Source: an uncultured Kiritimatiellota bacterium (GTDB lineage: Bacteria > Verrucomicrobiota > Kiritimatiellia > RFP12 > DVOR01). From it: 45,102 nucleotides of DNA. Under the pieces are notes generated by a model. That model was not told the DNA's origin. It ran no database searches and saw only the letters and a program-made list of their open reading frames with translations. Both the position numbers and the translations under genes were made by a program. Shown one piece after another: positions 24,712-33,518 of the stretch. The stretch's first letter is position 1. Each line of letters starts with the position of its first letter. The stretch spans positions 1-45,102 of the forward strand of contig CALXMT010000019.1 in the NCBI GenBank assembly GCA_944389545.1. Reading direction: 5' to 3'.

Positions 24712-26438
24712 AAGCGTTTCTGATTAAACATTGGGGCTCGCTCCTCCTCATTGCGGTGATGGGCGTCTGCGTCCTTCTTATGGAACTTTTTTGCCTACCG
24801 GCCAATGATGAGCTTTATTATGGCTCTGGTGGTATCCAACAAGGCATTCTGCAAGGAAGGGGCAATCCTGAGTGGAAAGACTTCTCACATATCGATTCGT
24901 TGGGTGGGGTTGTACGTCAACAATGGACGGATTATACCACGGATAGCAATGGACGTGTTTGGATTCATGCGGTGGTGGCCGCGATTTCAGGTGCACGTCT
25001 CAATTGGGTCTTTGACTTGGTGAGTGCCGGCTTTTGGTTATTCTTGGCGTATTTGTTAATGCGAGAAGGTGGCTTCCGGCATCCAACCGTTCGAACGTAT
25101 CTGCTTACTCTTTCATTGGCATGGTGGTTCTTGTGGTATGCCGAGCCATGCATGAAGAATGCGGCTTTTGCGGTGAATTATCTTTGGATGGCAAGCTTTG
25201 CCATTGGGATGATGGTACTCTGGAGACGATTACGGCACTCATGGTGGTTGGTGCCTATTGCGTTTTTCTTCGGGTGGAGCCAAGAGAGTTTTTCGGCACC
25301 GATGGTTGTGGCGTTGGCTGGTGGAATACTTCTACGTGCAATTAACAGGGAGAAAGAAGTCTTCTCGCCTCAACGGATTGTGGCATGGGTAGCGATGATT
25401 GTCGGGCTTTTCTTGCTGGTGAACGGATGTGGCGGACGTGGAGTTGATAAAGGCCTTGTGGAGTGGGTTCAGCAAGGGGCGCGAGGAATTGTTTGGGTCG
25501 CGTTGTCTTCGACGCTTTCCTTATGGCCGCTTGTCGCAGCATTGGCGCTGTGTTGGATTGTTTGGTGTTGGAGGCGGAAATTCTGGTCATTGTTTCTGCG
25601 TGCACCAGAGTGGTGGTGCTATCTGCTTGCAAGTGCAGGTGTCGCATGTTTGTCTATGGCGATGTGTAAAGACTCAGGAGTTCGCTTGCTCTATGCGACC
25701 CTTTTGGCCGCAGTCATTTTGATTATTCGTGAACGCAACGCCTTTCCTCGGCCGAAGGGATGGATGGTGTGTGTTGCGATTGGCGTAACGGTGACGTGGA
25801 TGCTTTGTGTAACGATAGTGCAGGCATGTATTGCGTTCACAGAGAGTACGATGCTTCATCTTTACCAAGCATCTTCCGATGGTATCACCAAGGTTGCGGT
25901 TATCCCACGAGGCCCTTTCATCACCTCCACCTATTCTATCTCCAAGTCCGCGCCTGGTGCACAGGCAATTGAGATGGGGAAGACCGTTTATCCGCATATT
26001 TTGACTCCGTGGCTTTATGAAACACTCTACAAAGGAGGATGGGAGCGTTTCATTGCTGAAGCTCAGGAGATTATTCCAGGCAGTGGACTCTATGTGCCGC
26101 CTGGTCATACGCGTTGCGTGGTGAAGCGTGGGGAAGGGGTACTCACAGAGGTGCAGTGTGAGCAGGTACGAGCCTATTTCAAGTCTAAGCAAACGCCTAG
26201 CGGTATACCAGGTTTGATCCTCGCGCACATTGCACCAGCGGTTCCGTCAATGGATGCGGAATTCTATATGCCAACATCATGTGAGCAGTTGTCACTTGTG
26301 GATGGAACAGTCGTAACTTTGCTAAGTATCCAGACTTTGGCGGAGTGGAATCAGCTGCCACACTGGTGCACATCAGAACATGTAGAATCGCCAGATGAAA
26401 CAAGTACGACAAATACCCCCTTGGCAGATAATCAATAG
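24708..26438 (+). CDS. Polytopic membrane protein, likely GtrC-type glycosyltransferase (DUF6056-like)
   Basis: The 576-aa protein has about ten transmembrane segments in the N-terminal 390 residues, including MKAFLIKHWGSLLLIAVMGV at the start, and a soluble C-terminal part. A periplasmic loop after the first helix has acidic LPANDELYYGSG and TTDSNGRVWIHAV, resembling the D/E and GR..H features of GT-C/DUF6056 membrane glycosyltransferases. Its place as third gene after gtrA and gtrB matches gtrC, the serotype-specific transferase that moves the lipid-linked sugar onto the glycan. The enzyme role is inferred from context more than from motifs. The gene is AT-richer than the housekeeping genes. 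Confidence 0.75.
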   Translation: MKAFLIKHWGSLLLIAVMGVCVLLMELFCLPANDELYYGSGGIQQGILQGRGNPEWKDFSHIDSLGGVVRQQWTDYTTDSNGRVWIHAVVAAISGARLNWVFDLVSAGFWLFLAYLLMREGGFRHPTVRTYLLTLSLAWWFLWYAEPCMKNAAFAVNYLWMASFAIGMMVLWRRLRHSWWLVPIAFFFGWSQESFSAPMVVALAGGILLRAINREKEVFSPQRIVAWVAMIVGLFLLVNGCGGRGVDKGLVEWVQQGARGIVWVALSSTLSLWPLVAALALCWIVWCWRRKFWSLFLRAPEWWCYLLASAGVACLSMAMCKDSGVRLLYATLLAAVILIIRERNAFPRPKGWMVCVAIGVTVTWMLCVTIVQACIAFTESTMLHLYQASSDGITKVAVIPRGPFITSTYSISKSAPGAQAIEMGKTVYPHILTPWLYETLYKGGWERFIAEAQEIIPGSGLYVPPGHTRCVVKRGEGVLTEVQCEQVRAYFKSKQTPSGIPGLILAHIAPAVPSMDAEFYMPTSCEQLSLVDGTVVTLLSIQTLAEWNQLPHWCTSEHVESPDETSTTNTPLADNQ

Positions 26439-26581
26439 ACCGATTCACTCCCACCCCTCTGTCAAGGAGGTACGAGTGATAATCATCGATGGCGGATGGT
26501 GGAGAACTCGAAGAACTCGCTGCAATAGCAACTGGGAAAAAGAGATGGATCACAAAAACGCCAATCTGCAGGAGCGGTGAC

Positions 26582-26790
26582 CGCTAACGCCGGGCGTACG
26601 GTCATGCGCCCTCCCGAGCCCCACTTTTGTACGCCAAAGAGACTTGAAAATGACTCAAGCGCAAAGACAATGGGCGGATGGGGCAATCAGCGGGTGTTTA
26701 GCTTGCAAAGCGATTGATAGAGCCCGAGGCATTTCGCGCCCACATTGCGTTTTGCGGCTTCTATTTTCCCCGGACAGTATTGTTCCCGAA
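26582..26790. repeat. Dispersed modules (GGGCGTACG palindrome; GAGCCCGAGGC...GGACAGTATT)
   Basis: CTAACGCCGGGCGTACGGTC at 26584 and following, then GATAGAGCCCGAGGCATTTC, GCGTTTTGCGG and TTCCCCGGACAGTATT to about 26780. These are the same words in the same order as 32255-32332 and 36149-36448. No gene between 26439 and 26850. Confidence 0.7.
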
Positions 26791-26818
26791 CAGTATGCGT
26801 TGTCTTTAGAGATGAGTT

Positions 26819-26827
26819 TGCTATACT
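26819..26827 (+). promoter_or_regulatory. Extended -10 promoter for the GT2 gene at 26934
   Basis: TGC-TATACT with TTGTCT 16 bp upstream. Leader of about 100 nt. Confidence 0.7.
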
Positions 26828-26850
26828 TTGTGTGTTACTTTTACTTGCGC

Positions 26851-26937
26851 ATGAAACGCTCGTTTATTTGCGCGATTGATACTCTGATTGTTCCTCATAA
26901 CTCAAAGATCGTAAACCTTACAGGGCTGAACCGATGA
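26851..26937 (+). CDS. Upstream small ORF (28 aa) coupled to the GT2 gene
   Basis: ATG at 26851 lies about 18 nt into the predicted transcript and the TGA overlaps the GT2 ATG (ATGA at 26934-26937). The peptide begins MKRSFICAIDTLIVP. It has no clear ribosome site. It could be a leader peptide regulating the glycosyltransferase; this is inference from position only. Confidence 0.4.
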   Translation: MKRSFICAIDTLIVPHNSKIVNLTGLNR

Positions 26938-28088
26938 GCGCTACTCAGAAGGCAATTTCAATTTCTCCCGAATCAGTCATTGCGACGATTCGTGATGCAC
27001 GTGAAGCGCTCGCGCATGTGGATGTCGCCGATGATGGGGAGCCTCAGGATTTCCCGATCCCATCGCCACCTGCAACGCCTCCTCTTGTCAGTGTAGAGGT
27101 TCTGGTCTACAACCAAGCGTGTACTCTTCGGCAGTGCGTTGAAAGCATTGTGGTGCAACAAACGAACTTTCCTTTTGAGGTAATCATTGGCAATGACTGC
27201 AGCACGGATGATTCGCTAGATGTAGCTTTGGAGCTTCAACGTGCCTATCCGGACAAGATTCGCGTCATCTCCACACGGCGTAACGTGGGATTAAACCGCA
27301 ACGCACGTAATGTTCGCCGTGTTATGCGTGGGGTCTTTGCTGCTTTTTGCGAAGGCGACGACTGGTGGCTTACAAAGACGCGCCTCCAGGAACAGGTGAG
27401 CGTCCTTCAAGAAAATCCAAACGTCTCATTGGTTCATGGCCTCACTCAATTTTACGATGAGAAATCAGGGGCGACCACAGAAAACGCCTTGCGTTGGAAG
27501 CTGTCGCCCAATCGATTCGCCCAGATATTCGACGAAACCTATCGTGTTGAAACCGCAGGAGCCGTGTGCCGAGTCAAAGATTTGCTCCGTATTTATCAGG
27601 AATGTCCGCAACTCATCGATGCACACTTCCGAATGCTTGATACGCAGCTCTTCTGTCTGCTCTCTTCTTGGGGTGAAGTCATGTGCTTGCCTTATGCGGT
27701 ATCCGTTCGCCGTTACTCTGGGCAATCACTCAGCCGCAATGACAATCCCCTTCGCAGCCTAACTTATCATGACAATGCGTTCGCCATGATGTTAAAGCTT
27801 TGCGACTATTTCCACCAAGGCCACAGGGCACGTGCACGCATTGCTAATCACTATCTCTCCGGTGCCTGTCAAACATTGCGCCGCGCCTTCACCTCGAGCG
27901 AGGCTCGCATGATTCTTCAGACGCTTTATCCGGAGTTTCGTCGTCGTATCGCTTGGTTGAGTTTACTCCCGCCGCCACACAACCGAATGCTTCGGAAGGC
28001 GTACTACCATCTCATCTTCCCTGTCGCCAAATACAGGAACAGTTTTTGCATAAGGTCTGTACCCAACGTTTCACAATCTGTCGATTGA
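26934..28088 (+). CDS. Family 2 glycosyltransferase
   Basis: The 384-aa cytoplasmic GT-A enzyme has an N-terminal extension of about 55 residues (acidic, then Pro-rich), SVEVLVYNQACTLRQCVES, the NDCSTDD site near residue 90 and FCEGDDWW near 140, the acidic metal site. An AGGG ribosome site precedes the ATG. The last 77 bases overlap the 3' end of the convergent GT2 gene. Middle-level GC and codon use differ from fusA or era. The donor and acceptor are unknown. Confidence 0.88.
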   Translation: MSATQKAISISPESVIATIRDAREALAHVDVADDGEPQDFPIPSPPATPPLVSVEVLVYNQACTLRQCVESIVVQQTNFPFEVIIGNDCSTDDSLDVALELQRAYPDKIRVISTRRNVGLNRNARNVRRVMRGVFAAFCEGDDWWLTKTRLQEQVSVLQENPNVSLVHGLTQFYDEKSGATTENALRWKLSPNRFAQIFDETYRVETAGAVCRVKDLLRIYQECPQLIDAHFRMLDTQLFCLLSSWGEVMCLPYAVSVRRYSGQSLSRNDNPLRSLTYHDNAFAMMLKLCDYFHQGHRARARIANHYLSGACQTLRRAFTSSEARMILQTLYPEFRRRIAWLSLLPPPHNRMLRKAYYHLIFPVAKYRNSFCIRSVPNVSQSVD

Positions 28089-29067
28089 TTCGACGCTTTA
28101 TCGCATACGGTATGCGTCCAAAAAACAATGCTCCGATACGGCAGAAAGAACCGGAGCACACGTGCAACACCAAGCGTTGCCATAAGGAGAAGCGGATTTC
28201 CGCTTTGAGTAACGCCCCAAGGGCGATGCGCCAACGTTCCCAAAGCACATCGTCATTGAATAAATGTAGTTCGCCTGCCAAACGTTCGACAACATTCCCA
28301 TAAAATTGTCTTACAAATGGTGCATCCCTGGCCAAAGGGGTCCCGGCTATCGCAGCACCCGCCAAGGTCCCGAACGCGATGCCATCCTCAATGCGTTTCC
28401 TCGTGGTGGCACTTCGCATTGCCGACCCTGGCCGCAAACGCAACCCATACGGCTTCCAAGATTGTATGACTCCGGTACGCATCCGAACGATCGCCTCGAT
28501 CAGGAAGAGTAAATCTTCGCCATATTTCAACATGGCATCAAAGCGTAAAGCCTCAATGCGTTTACGGCGATAGGCAATTTCGTAAAGCGCACCATACATG
28601 GACCGGAATGCCGCAGGGTTCCCCTCTTCTCCCAAAACGACAGTACGTTCGACCGGTGGTTCGTCTTGTCTGAGGAATCGCGCTCCTCGTTCATCCCCAA
28701 CCTGTGCACGAAAAAGGACCGCATCGAGCGTTGATGGCCCTTTTTCTATGCTTTCGCCTACCCATTGCAAAAGACGCGGATGAAATGTGTCATCTCCATC
28801 TAAAAACAAGACCCATTGGCCACGGATTTTGCCCAATGCTCGATTCCTGGCCACGGAGACGCCTCGATTAGGTTGATGCACCACGCGAAACCGCTTGTCC
28901 ATTCGAGCATAGGCATCCAAAACCAAACCAAGCTCATCCGGACTCCCATCATTGACGCACAAACATTCCCAATCCGAATAGGTTTGGTTGAGCACAGAGT
29001 TCAACCCTTCTTGTAAATACTGCTCGACTTTATAGCAAGGTACAATGATTGAGAACTGACATCCCAT
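28012..29067 (-). CDS. Family 2 glycosyltransferase
   Basis: The 351-aa protein begins MGCQFSIIVPCYKVEQYLQE, with CVNDGSPDELG near residue 35 and VLFLDGDDTFHP near 90 (metal site), a standard GT2/WcaA-like domain followed by a basic C-terminal region (RRINRQIVKRW). AGGAG lies 9 nt before the ATG. It is divergent from the GT17 gene, sharing a short promoter region with inverted repeats, and tail-to-tail overlapping with the GT2 gene at 26934. Confidence 0.9.
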   Translation of the reverse strand: MGCQFSIIVPCYKVEQYLQEGLNSVLNQTYSDWECLCVNDGSPDELGLVLDAYARMDKRFRVVHQPNRGVSVARNRALGKIRGQWVLFLDGDDTFHPRLLQWVGESIEKGPSTLDAVLFRAQVGDERGARFLRQDEPPVERTVVLGEEGNPAAFRSMYGALYEIAYRRKRIEALRFDAMLKYGEDLLFLIEAIVRMRTGVIQSWKPYGLRLRPGSAMRSATTRKRIEDGIAFGTLAGAAIAGTPLARDAPFVRQFYGNVVERLAGELHLFNDDVLWERWRIALGALLKAEIRFSLWQRLVLHVCSGSFCRIGALFFGRIPYAIKRRINRQIVKRWVQTLCKNCSCIWRQGR

Positions 29068-29090
29068 AAGGCCAACTCCTGCAAATAATA

Positions 29091-29185
29091 CAAATAAACG
29101 GACCTTTATTTGTGGTGGTCGGCGTCCTTGGTTTTGCTATACTTGTAAGCGCGAAAGACGCGACAAATAAAGGTCCGTTTATTTG
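29091..29185. promoter_or_regulatory. Divergent promoter region with perfect 22-bp inverted repeats
   Basis: The 22-mer CAAATAAA-CGGACC-TTTATTTG at 29091-29112 is the exact reverse complement of the one at 29164-29185; each also has CAAATAAA/TTTATTTG arms that can form a hairpin. They flank the extended -10 TGC-TATACT (29135-29143, plus) and a weaker minus-strand TATAGC. On each strand the transcript for the divergent glycosyltransferase would begin just before one copy, read as CAAATAAAGGTCCG, which includes AAAGG. Confidence 0.75.
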
Positions 29186-29222
29186 CCGCATTTGGGATCA
29201 CCTTAGTCTGGATGTTGCTTCA

Positions 29223-30227
29223 ATGATTTACGATTGTTTCACGTTCTTTAATGAGTTGGATCTTTTGGAAATCCGTCTGAACATCCTTAAAGATGTCGTT
29301 GACAAATTCGTCATTGTTGAGGCGACACACAACCATCAAGGAGAAACGAAACCTCTTTATTTTCAAGAGAATGAAAAAAGATTCCATTCATTCCAGAATA
29401 AAATCATTCATGTAATTGCAGATAATCCTCCACCTTTGACAAATTCCCCACAAGACCACTTGGGAAACACCTGGGCCATCGAAAATTGGCAACGTTCGCA
29501 AATCGGTAATGCTTTACAGGGTTGCTGTGACGAAGATGTCATTATCCTTTCAGATATGGATGAGATTCCGAGACCAGAGGCAATCGTACGGAATATTAAA
29601 AATCCAGGTATAACGACATTTTTCGTGGACAATTACAATTTCTTCGTTAATTTCAAGAGTTCTGAACCACCCTTTCCTGTCGTAAAGATGGTTACATATG
29701 GGTATTATCGGCAGCATCTACCGAATCTTCCCTTCCCAGAGAATCAGAAATTCAGGATTTTACCCCAGTACTGGCAAGTTGCAGATCCAAATAAACTTCG
29801 TGCACTTCCTGGAGATCACCTCGTCCCCCATGGAGGTTGGCATTTTTCGTATTTAGGCGGACTTGAGCAAATTTTACGGAAACGACGTTCCATCGTTGAG
29901 CAACAATATAATGACGATGAGACCACTTCTGCAGAATGGGTTATTCAACGTATCCGTCAAGGCCGTGACATTTATCGACGTGGCTATCTATTTTATCCTA
30001 CAAACCGCGGGCTGCCGCGCTATCTTTTAAGCAAGAAACAACAGTACCCCCAATTGTTTTGGCACGCCCATTTTCTTGGCGAGGCACAGTTGCTCGCGTT
30101 TCGCTTTGGCCTGTTGAAACTGGCCAGCAAAGCGCTTTGTCTTCTGCGCTCCGCTTCATTCCTAAGACCAATTTACATGGCCTTGAAGCGTTTCATCCCC
30201 ATTTTCAAAGGTCGCCTCACGCATTGA
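29223..30227 (+). CDS. Family 17 glycosyltransferase (N-acetylglucosaminyltransferase III-like)
   Basis: The 334-aa protein matches GT17: MIYDCFTFFNELDLLEIRLN at the start, FVIVEATHNHQGETKPL at about 29-45, and ILSDMDEIPRPEAI near 113, the acidic metal site. Eukaryotic members add bisecting GlcNAc; bacterial members lie in surface-glycan loci and their acceptors are unknown. I start at the ATG at 29223, where family similarity begins. An upstream in-frame reading through the inverted repeat would need a rare start such as ATT after AAAGG. The gene is clearly AT-richer than its neighbours, a sign of transfer. Confidence 0.88.
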   Translation: MIYDCFTFFNELDLLEIRLNILKDVVDKFVIVEATHNHQGETKPLYFQENEKRFHSFQNKIIHVIADNPPPLTNSPQDHLGNTWAIENWQRSQIGNALQGCCDEDVIILSDMDEIPRPEAIVRNIKNPGITTFFVDNYNFFVNFKSSEPPFPVVKMVTYGYYRQHLPNLPFPENQKFRILPQYWQVADPNKLRALPGDHLVPHGGWHFSYLGGLEQILRKRRSIVEQQYNDDETTSAEWVIQRIRQGRDIYRRGYLFYPTNRGLPRYLLSKKQQYPQLFWHAHFLGEAQLLAFRFGLLKLASKALCLLRSASFLRPIYMALKRFIPIFKGRLTH

Positions 30228-30302
30228 CAGTGACATTCCAAGATTGTGTATCCCTATCACACCCCCACGTAGGGCGTGTACGATAGGTGGGGAAAAGTAC
30301 AC

Positions 30303-31889
30303 TTATTGCCTTTGTTCGCCCTTTCCAGTGCCTCCGGTAGGGCGAAAGCGCGAGAGGAATCGATTGAAACGTTCAGAAATCCAAGCTTGCTCCTCACGCG
30401 AAAGCACGATCCACCAAGCAAGTGGCAAGAACGCGGTTTCATAGCAGACAATTGTGACTGCGACCCGCCAGGGGGAAGGATCCATCCAAAGTCGTGGTAG
30501 CGCCCCCACGCAGAGCGTGACCACCGTCAACATGGCAATCGGAATCACGATGTGGCCGACCCAGTAACGAAATGAGAAGTGAACCAACTTGCGCGCGAAC
30601 CAAACGGCACCCAACACGTGAAGAACGATAAAGATGACAAAGGCCCAACCAATAGAGTACACACCCCACCCCAACGCCACAAAAAGCCATGCCGCAGGGA
30701 ATGTCAAAATCAAAAGCGTGCCGGCGACAATCTGGTATAACATCACCTTGCCATTCGCGTTCAGGGCAATCATGCACCCTCGACCAACACGGTCGAGCAA
30801 CAAGGTCGCAAGCATGAGGAGGCAGAGACCGGCCGCGTATTCCGGCGGGTCTTTCAGCCACAGACGAAGCACCTCGTCCACCTCCAATGCTATCGGCAAA
30901 GCAAAAATCATGACGAGCAGCGTTCCCAGTTTACAGGTTTGGTAGGTCAGCGCGAGCACTCGCCCATAATCCCGTGCGCCACAGGCAGCAGTGACGGCAG
31001 GAACAAAGGCATTCGTCAAACACCCATTTAGCGTGTTGCAGTGGTTGCTCACACTCAGAGAGACCGTCATCGCCGCATTGACCGACGGGCCAAAATACTT
31101 GTTTACAAGGACAGCGACCCCTTGTCCGCGCAAAAGCACGCCCAAGCACCCAAAGAACTCTGCCCCTGCGAAATAGCAAAGTGACTTGATGCGCTTCCAA
31201 TTCCACAGATAGGCCCATCTGAAACGCAATTCAGGGAAAAGCCACACCCCGCGAATCGCGACGATAAACGCTGGGGCAAGCGAGAGGATGCTTAACCACA
31301 ACGCATAGCGCACCAACCAATCACTTGGGTGTGTGACCATATAATAAAGAACGCAGACATTGAGCGTCGTTGTGATAAAACTGTAAATCGTCAACTCCGC
31401 AATATATTGTTTGGCCCCATACATCGCATTGAAGGGCACACACATCATTCCGACCCAGCACGACAGGCAGGAGATGCGGAAGACCCAGGCGCACGCCTCC
31501 ACACGCTCAGGAGGGATTGTCAGCCAATACCGCACCGCATATTCCCCAATCGGAAACCCCACCATCATCAACACCGTTGGCACGACAAGATGGATCAGCA
31601 AAGCAGTGTTAAACCACTGACGGCAGAGCTCCAATCCCTCCTCAGGCGTCTCTGACACTCGAGCCTGCCCCACCGAAAACGCGTAGAAACGCCCAACCGC
31701 CCCCGAAAGTAATCCGTTCAAGAAATAGATAAACCCCGTCAATCCGCCCACCACGCCGAAGAGGCCATAATCCACCTCGCCCAACGTCATCAACACCCAC
31801 CGACTGGTGAACAGCCCACAAGCCATCGTGAAAAGCGAGCGACCATACGTCGCCACGATATTCAAAAAAATCCTTCGATTCTCGGTCAT
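30303..31889 (-). CDS. wzx: Wzx-like polysaccharide flippase
   Basis: The 528-aa integral membrane protein has 12-14 predicted transmembrane segments in the MATE/MOP exporter fold. The N-terminus is MTENRRIFLNIVATYGRSLF, then the first helices with GLFTSRWVLMTLGEVDYGLFG as in Wzx-type flippases. It would move lipid-linked repeat units across the inner membrane. I chose the ATG at 31889; the longer frame starts inside the promoter. The ribosome site is weak. It is convergent with the GT17 gene. Confidence 0.88.
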   Translation of the reverse strand: MTENRRIFLNIVATYGRSLFTMACGLFTSRWVLMTLGEVDYGLFGVVGGLTGFIYFLNGLLSGAVGRFYAFSVGQARVSETPEEGLELCRQWFNTALLIHLVVPTVLMMVGFPIGEYAVRYWLTIPPERVEACAWVFRISCLSCWVGMMCVPFNAMYGAKQYIAELTIYSFITTTLNVCVLYYMVTHPSDWLVRYALWLSILSLAPAFIVAIRGVWLFPELRFRWAYLWNWKRIKSLCYFAGAEFFGCLGVLLRGQGVAVLVNKYFGPSVNAAMTVSLSVSNHCNTLNGCLTNAFVPAVTAACGARDYGRVLALTYQTCKLGTLLVMIFALPIALEVDEVLRLWLKDPPEYAAGLCLLMLATLLLDRVGRGCMIALNANGKVMLYQIVAGTLLILTFPAAWLFVALGWGVYSIGWAFVIFIVLHVLGAVWFARKLVHFSFRYWVGHIVIPIAMLTVVTLCVGALPRLWMDPSPWRVAVTIVCYETAFLPLAWWIVLSREEQAWISERFNRFLSRFRPTGGTGKGEQRQ

Positions 31890-31939
31890 CTCAGAACGCT
31901 GCCCTAGACTTTGTACTACACGGTTCCTAACAGCCAAAG

Positions 31940-31948
31940 AGTATAGCA
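31940..31948 (-). promoter_or_regulatory. Extended -10 promoter for the flippase
   Basis: Minus strand TGC-TATACT, 51 bases upstream of the ATG. Confidence 0.65.
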
Positions 31949-31964
31949 AAAGGGCGACACCCTA

Positions 31965-32335
31965 GTAGTGTCCGGGAAATTCGATAGCTAGTGTTCGGGG
32001 AAGTTTTCCGCGAACACGGTCTTGCGTGGAAACCCGGCGGGTTCCATCGCTCCCGTTGGTTGCGTTGTCCTTAGGATTTCCACGCTATCGCGCCCCTGAA
32101 GGGGCGCTCAACGGGATGGGTAAAAGTTTGGAAGCTTGGAGACTTGGAAGTTTGGTTTTGTTGGCGGGGTTCCACCCCACGCTCCGACTTTATCATTGGC
32201 CGACAAGGCGCGAAACGGAGGGCGGCGGGCGCGGTCAGCTGCGAAGCCGCAGAGCGATCGATGGAGCCCGAGGCCTTTCGCGCCCACAATCGCGTCTTTG
32301 CGGTTTCTATTTTCCCAGGACAGGATTGCCGCCTG
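31965..32335. repeat. Composite repeat spacer
   Basis: Two TAGTGTCCGGG/TAGTGTTCGGG half-modules, a CTTGCGTGGAAACCC word shared with 5222-5260, an 8-nt GGAAGYTT tract at 32124-32155, then the fullest copy of the GGCGGGCGCGGTCAGC ... GATCGATGGAGCCC ... GCGTCTTTGCGG ... CCCAGGACAG module at 32204-32332. No gene. Confidence 0.7.
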
Positions 32336-32374
32336 AAGTTACGCCTGGGGATTTCTTCGCGAAATGCGAAGGTT

Positions 32375-33502
32375 TCAACCTTCGATGGCACGGCGGAGCC
32401 AGGCAAGGGATTCGTCAGCGAAGGCTTGGAGCGCGGAGGCGTAGGTTTCGGGTGGAGGGGCGAAGTCGGCGAGGTCGTTGACCTGGAAGTCATCGGGGAT
32501 CGGCACAGGGACGGCGTGCCGCTCGGCGCCGACGCGTTTCAGAAGGGCCCGCAGGCGGGAATCCTTGGTCGGGTCTCCCTCAACAAAGGCCATGAAAGGT
32601 TTACCGCTGTGCAGGGCAAAGACGGCGCCATGGAAGGAAGAGGTGATGATGAAGGAGGCGTTGAGGAAGAGGTCGACGAACTCCGTAGGCGAGGCCGACT
32701 TATTCACGGTGGAGTGTGGCTTGCCAAGATCCTGCTTGCGTCCGTTGAGGTAGATGACGTCCAGCCCGAGCGCTTGGGCCACGCTGTCCACCACGCGATC
32801 GGCCTGCGGGTAAGGGTTGACCATGTAGGCCATGATGTAGACAAGCAGGTAAGGGCGTTTGGGGCGACGGCGCGCCTTTTGCGCCAGTGCGGCCCATTGG
32901 GCGCGGTCGAGCAAGAGCGTGGGGTCGCAGCATCACGCGGCCGCTTGTCCCGTCAGGCCGCGAATCAATGCGACGCCCGATTCCTCGCGCACCGAGAGTG
33001 CATCATAATCCAAGAGCGCCGCGCGATAACGCTCCTGCAGCTCCGGCGGCAAGGCGGCGACGGCGAAGCTGGAAGCATAGGCAATCTTGCGCACGGCTTT
33101 GCGACGTTCGGCTGGCACGAAACCCAGAAAGTAGGCGGGATCCGCGCCGGACTACTGCGGGTTGAAGGTCTGATCGGACCCCGTGACATAGACATCGGCC
33201 TCGGGCGGGTCGTCCGCCATCTCCGAGAAGCGCTGATAAGGGCGCGTCAAATGCAACTCCTTGCGCAGGAAATGGTCGTAGACTCGGTTGCGCCGCAGGT
33301 AGATGAGTCTTCCGATGGCCCAACGCACGAACGCGACGGGCTTGCGCGGAGGTTTGTACAGGGTGCCGGCCTGTCCCACATAGTCAATGGTGAGGCACCG
33401 GTGCCCCAAGAGACGCTCGATGGCCGTGCTCAGCGCGTAGGTCTGAAGGGCGGAACCGTAGTTGAAGACGCGAAACATCGTGATTTGGCAAACCGTTTTC
33501 AT
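32375..33502 (-). pseudogene. Polysaccharide pyruvyl transferase, interrupted by two stop codons
   Basis: A single reading frame of 376 codons, the normal family length, is broken by TAG at codon 117 (33152-33154) and TGA at codon 190 (32933-32935), with no net frameshift. The pieces read as the family: MFRVFNYGSALQTYAL at the N-terminus, YVTGSDQTFNPQ just before the TAG, YFLGFV and KIAYASSFAVAALPPE after it, then DPTLLLDRAQW after the TGA, and ASFIITSSFHGAVFALHSGK in the C-terminal half. Around the TGA, bases GTGATGCTG read in another frame give Val-Met-Leu before Asp-Pro, so small compensating indels are likely. The intact enzyme would add pyruvate ketals to surface sugars. It lies 16 nt after the FrhB-like gene. 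Confidence 0.85.
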
Positions 33503-33518
33503 GGTATTCCCCCTAGCC

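Noticed and set aside
30270-30302. Terminator between the GT17 and flippase genes
   Set aside because: GTGTAC/GTACAC can pair but the loop is 15 nt and no T-run follows; too weak to list.
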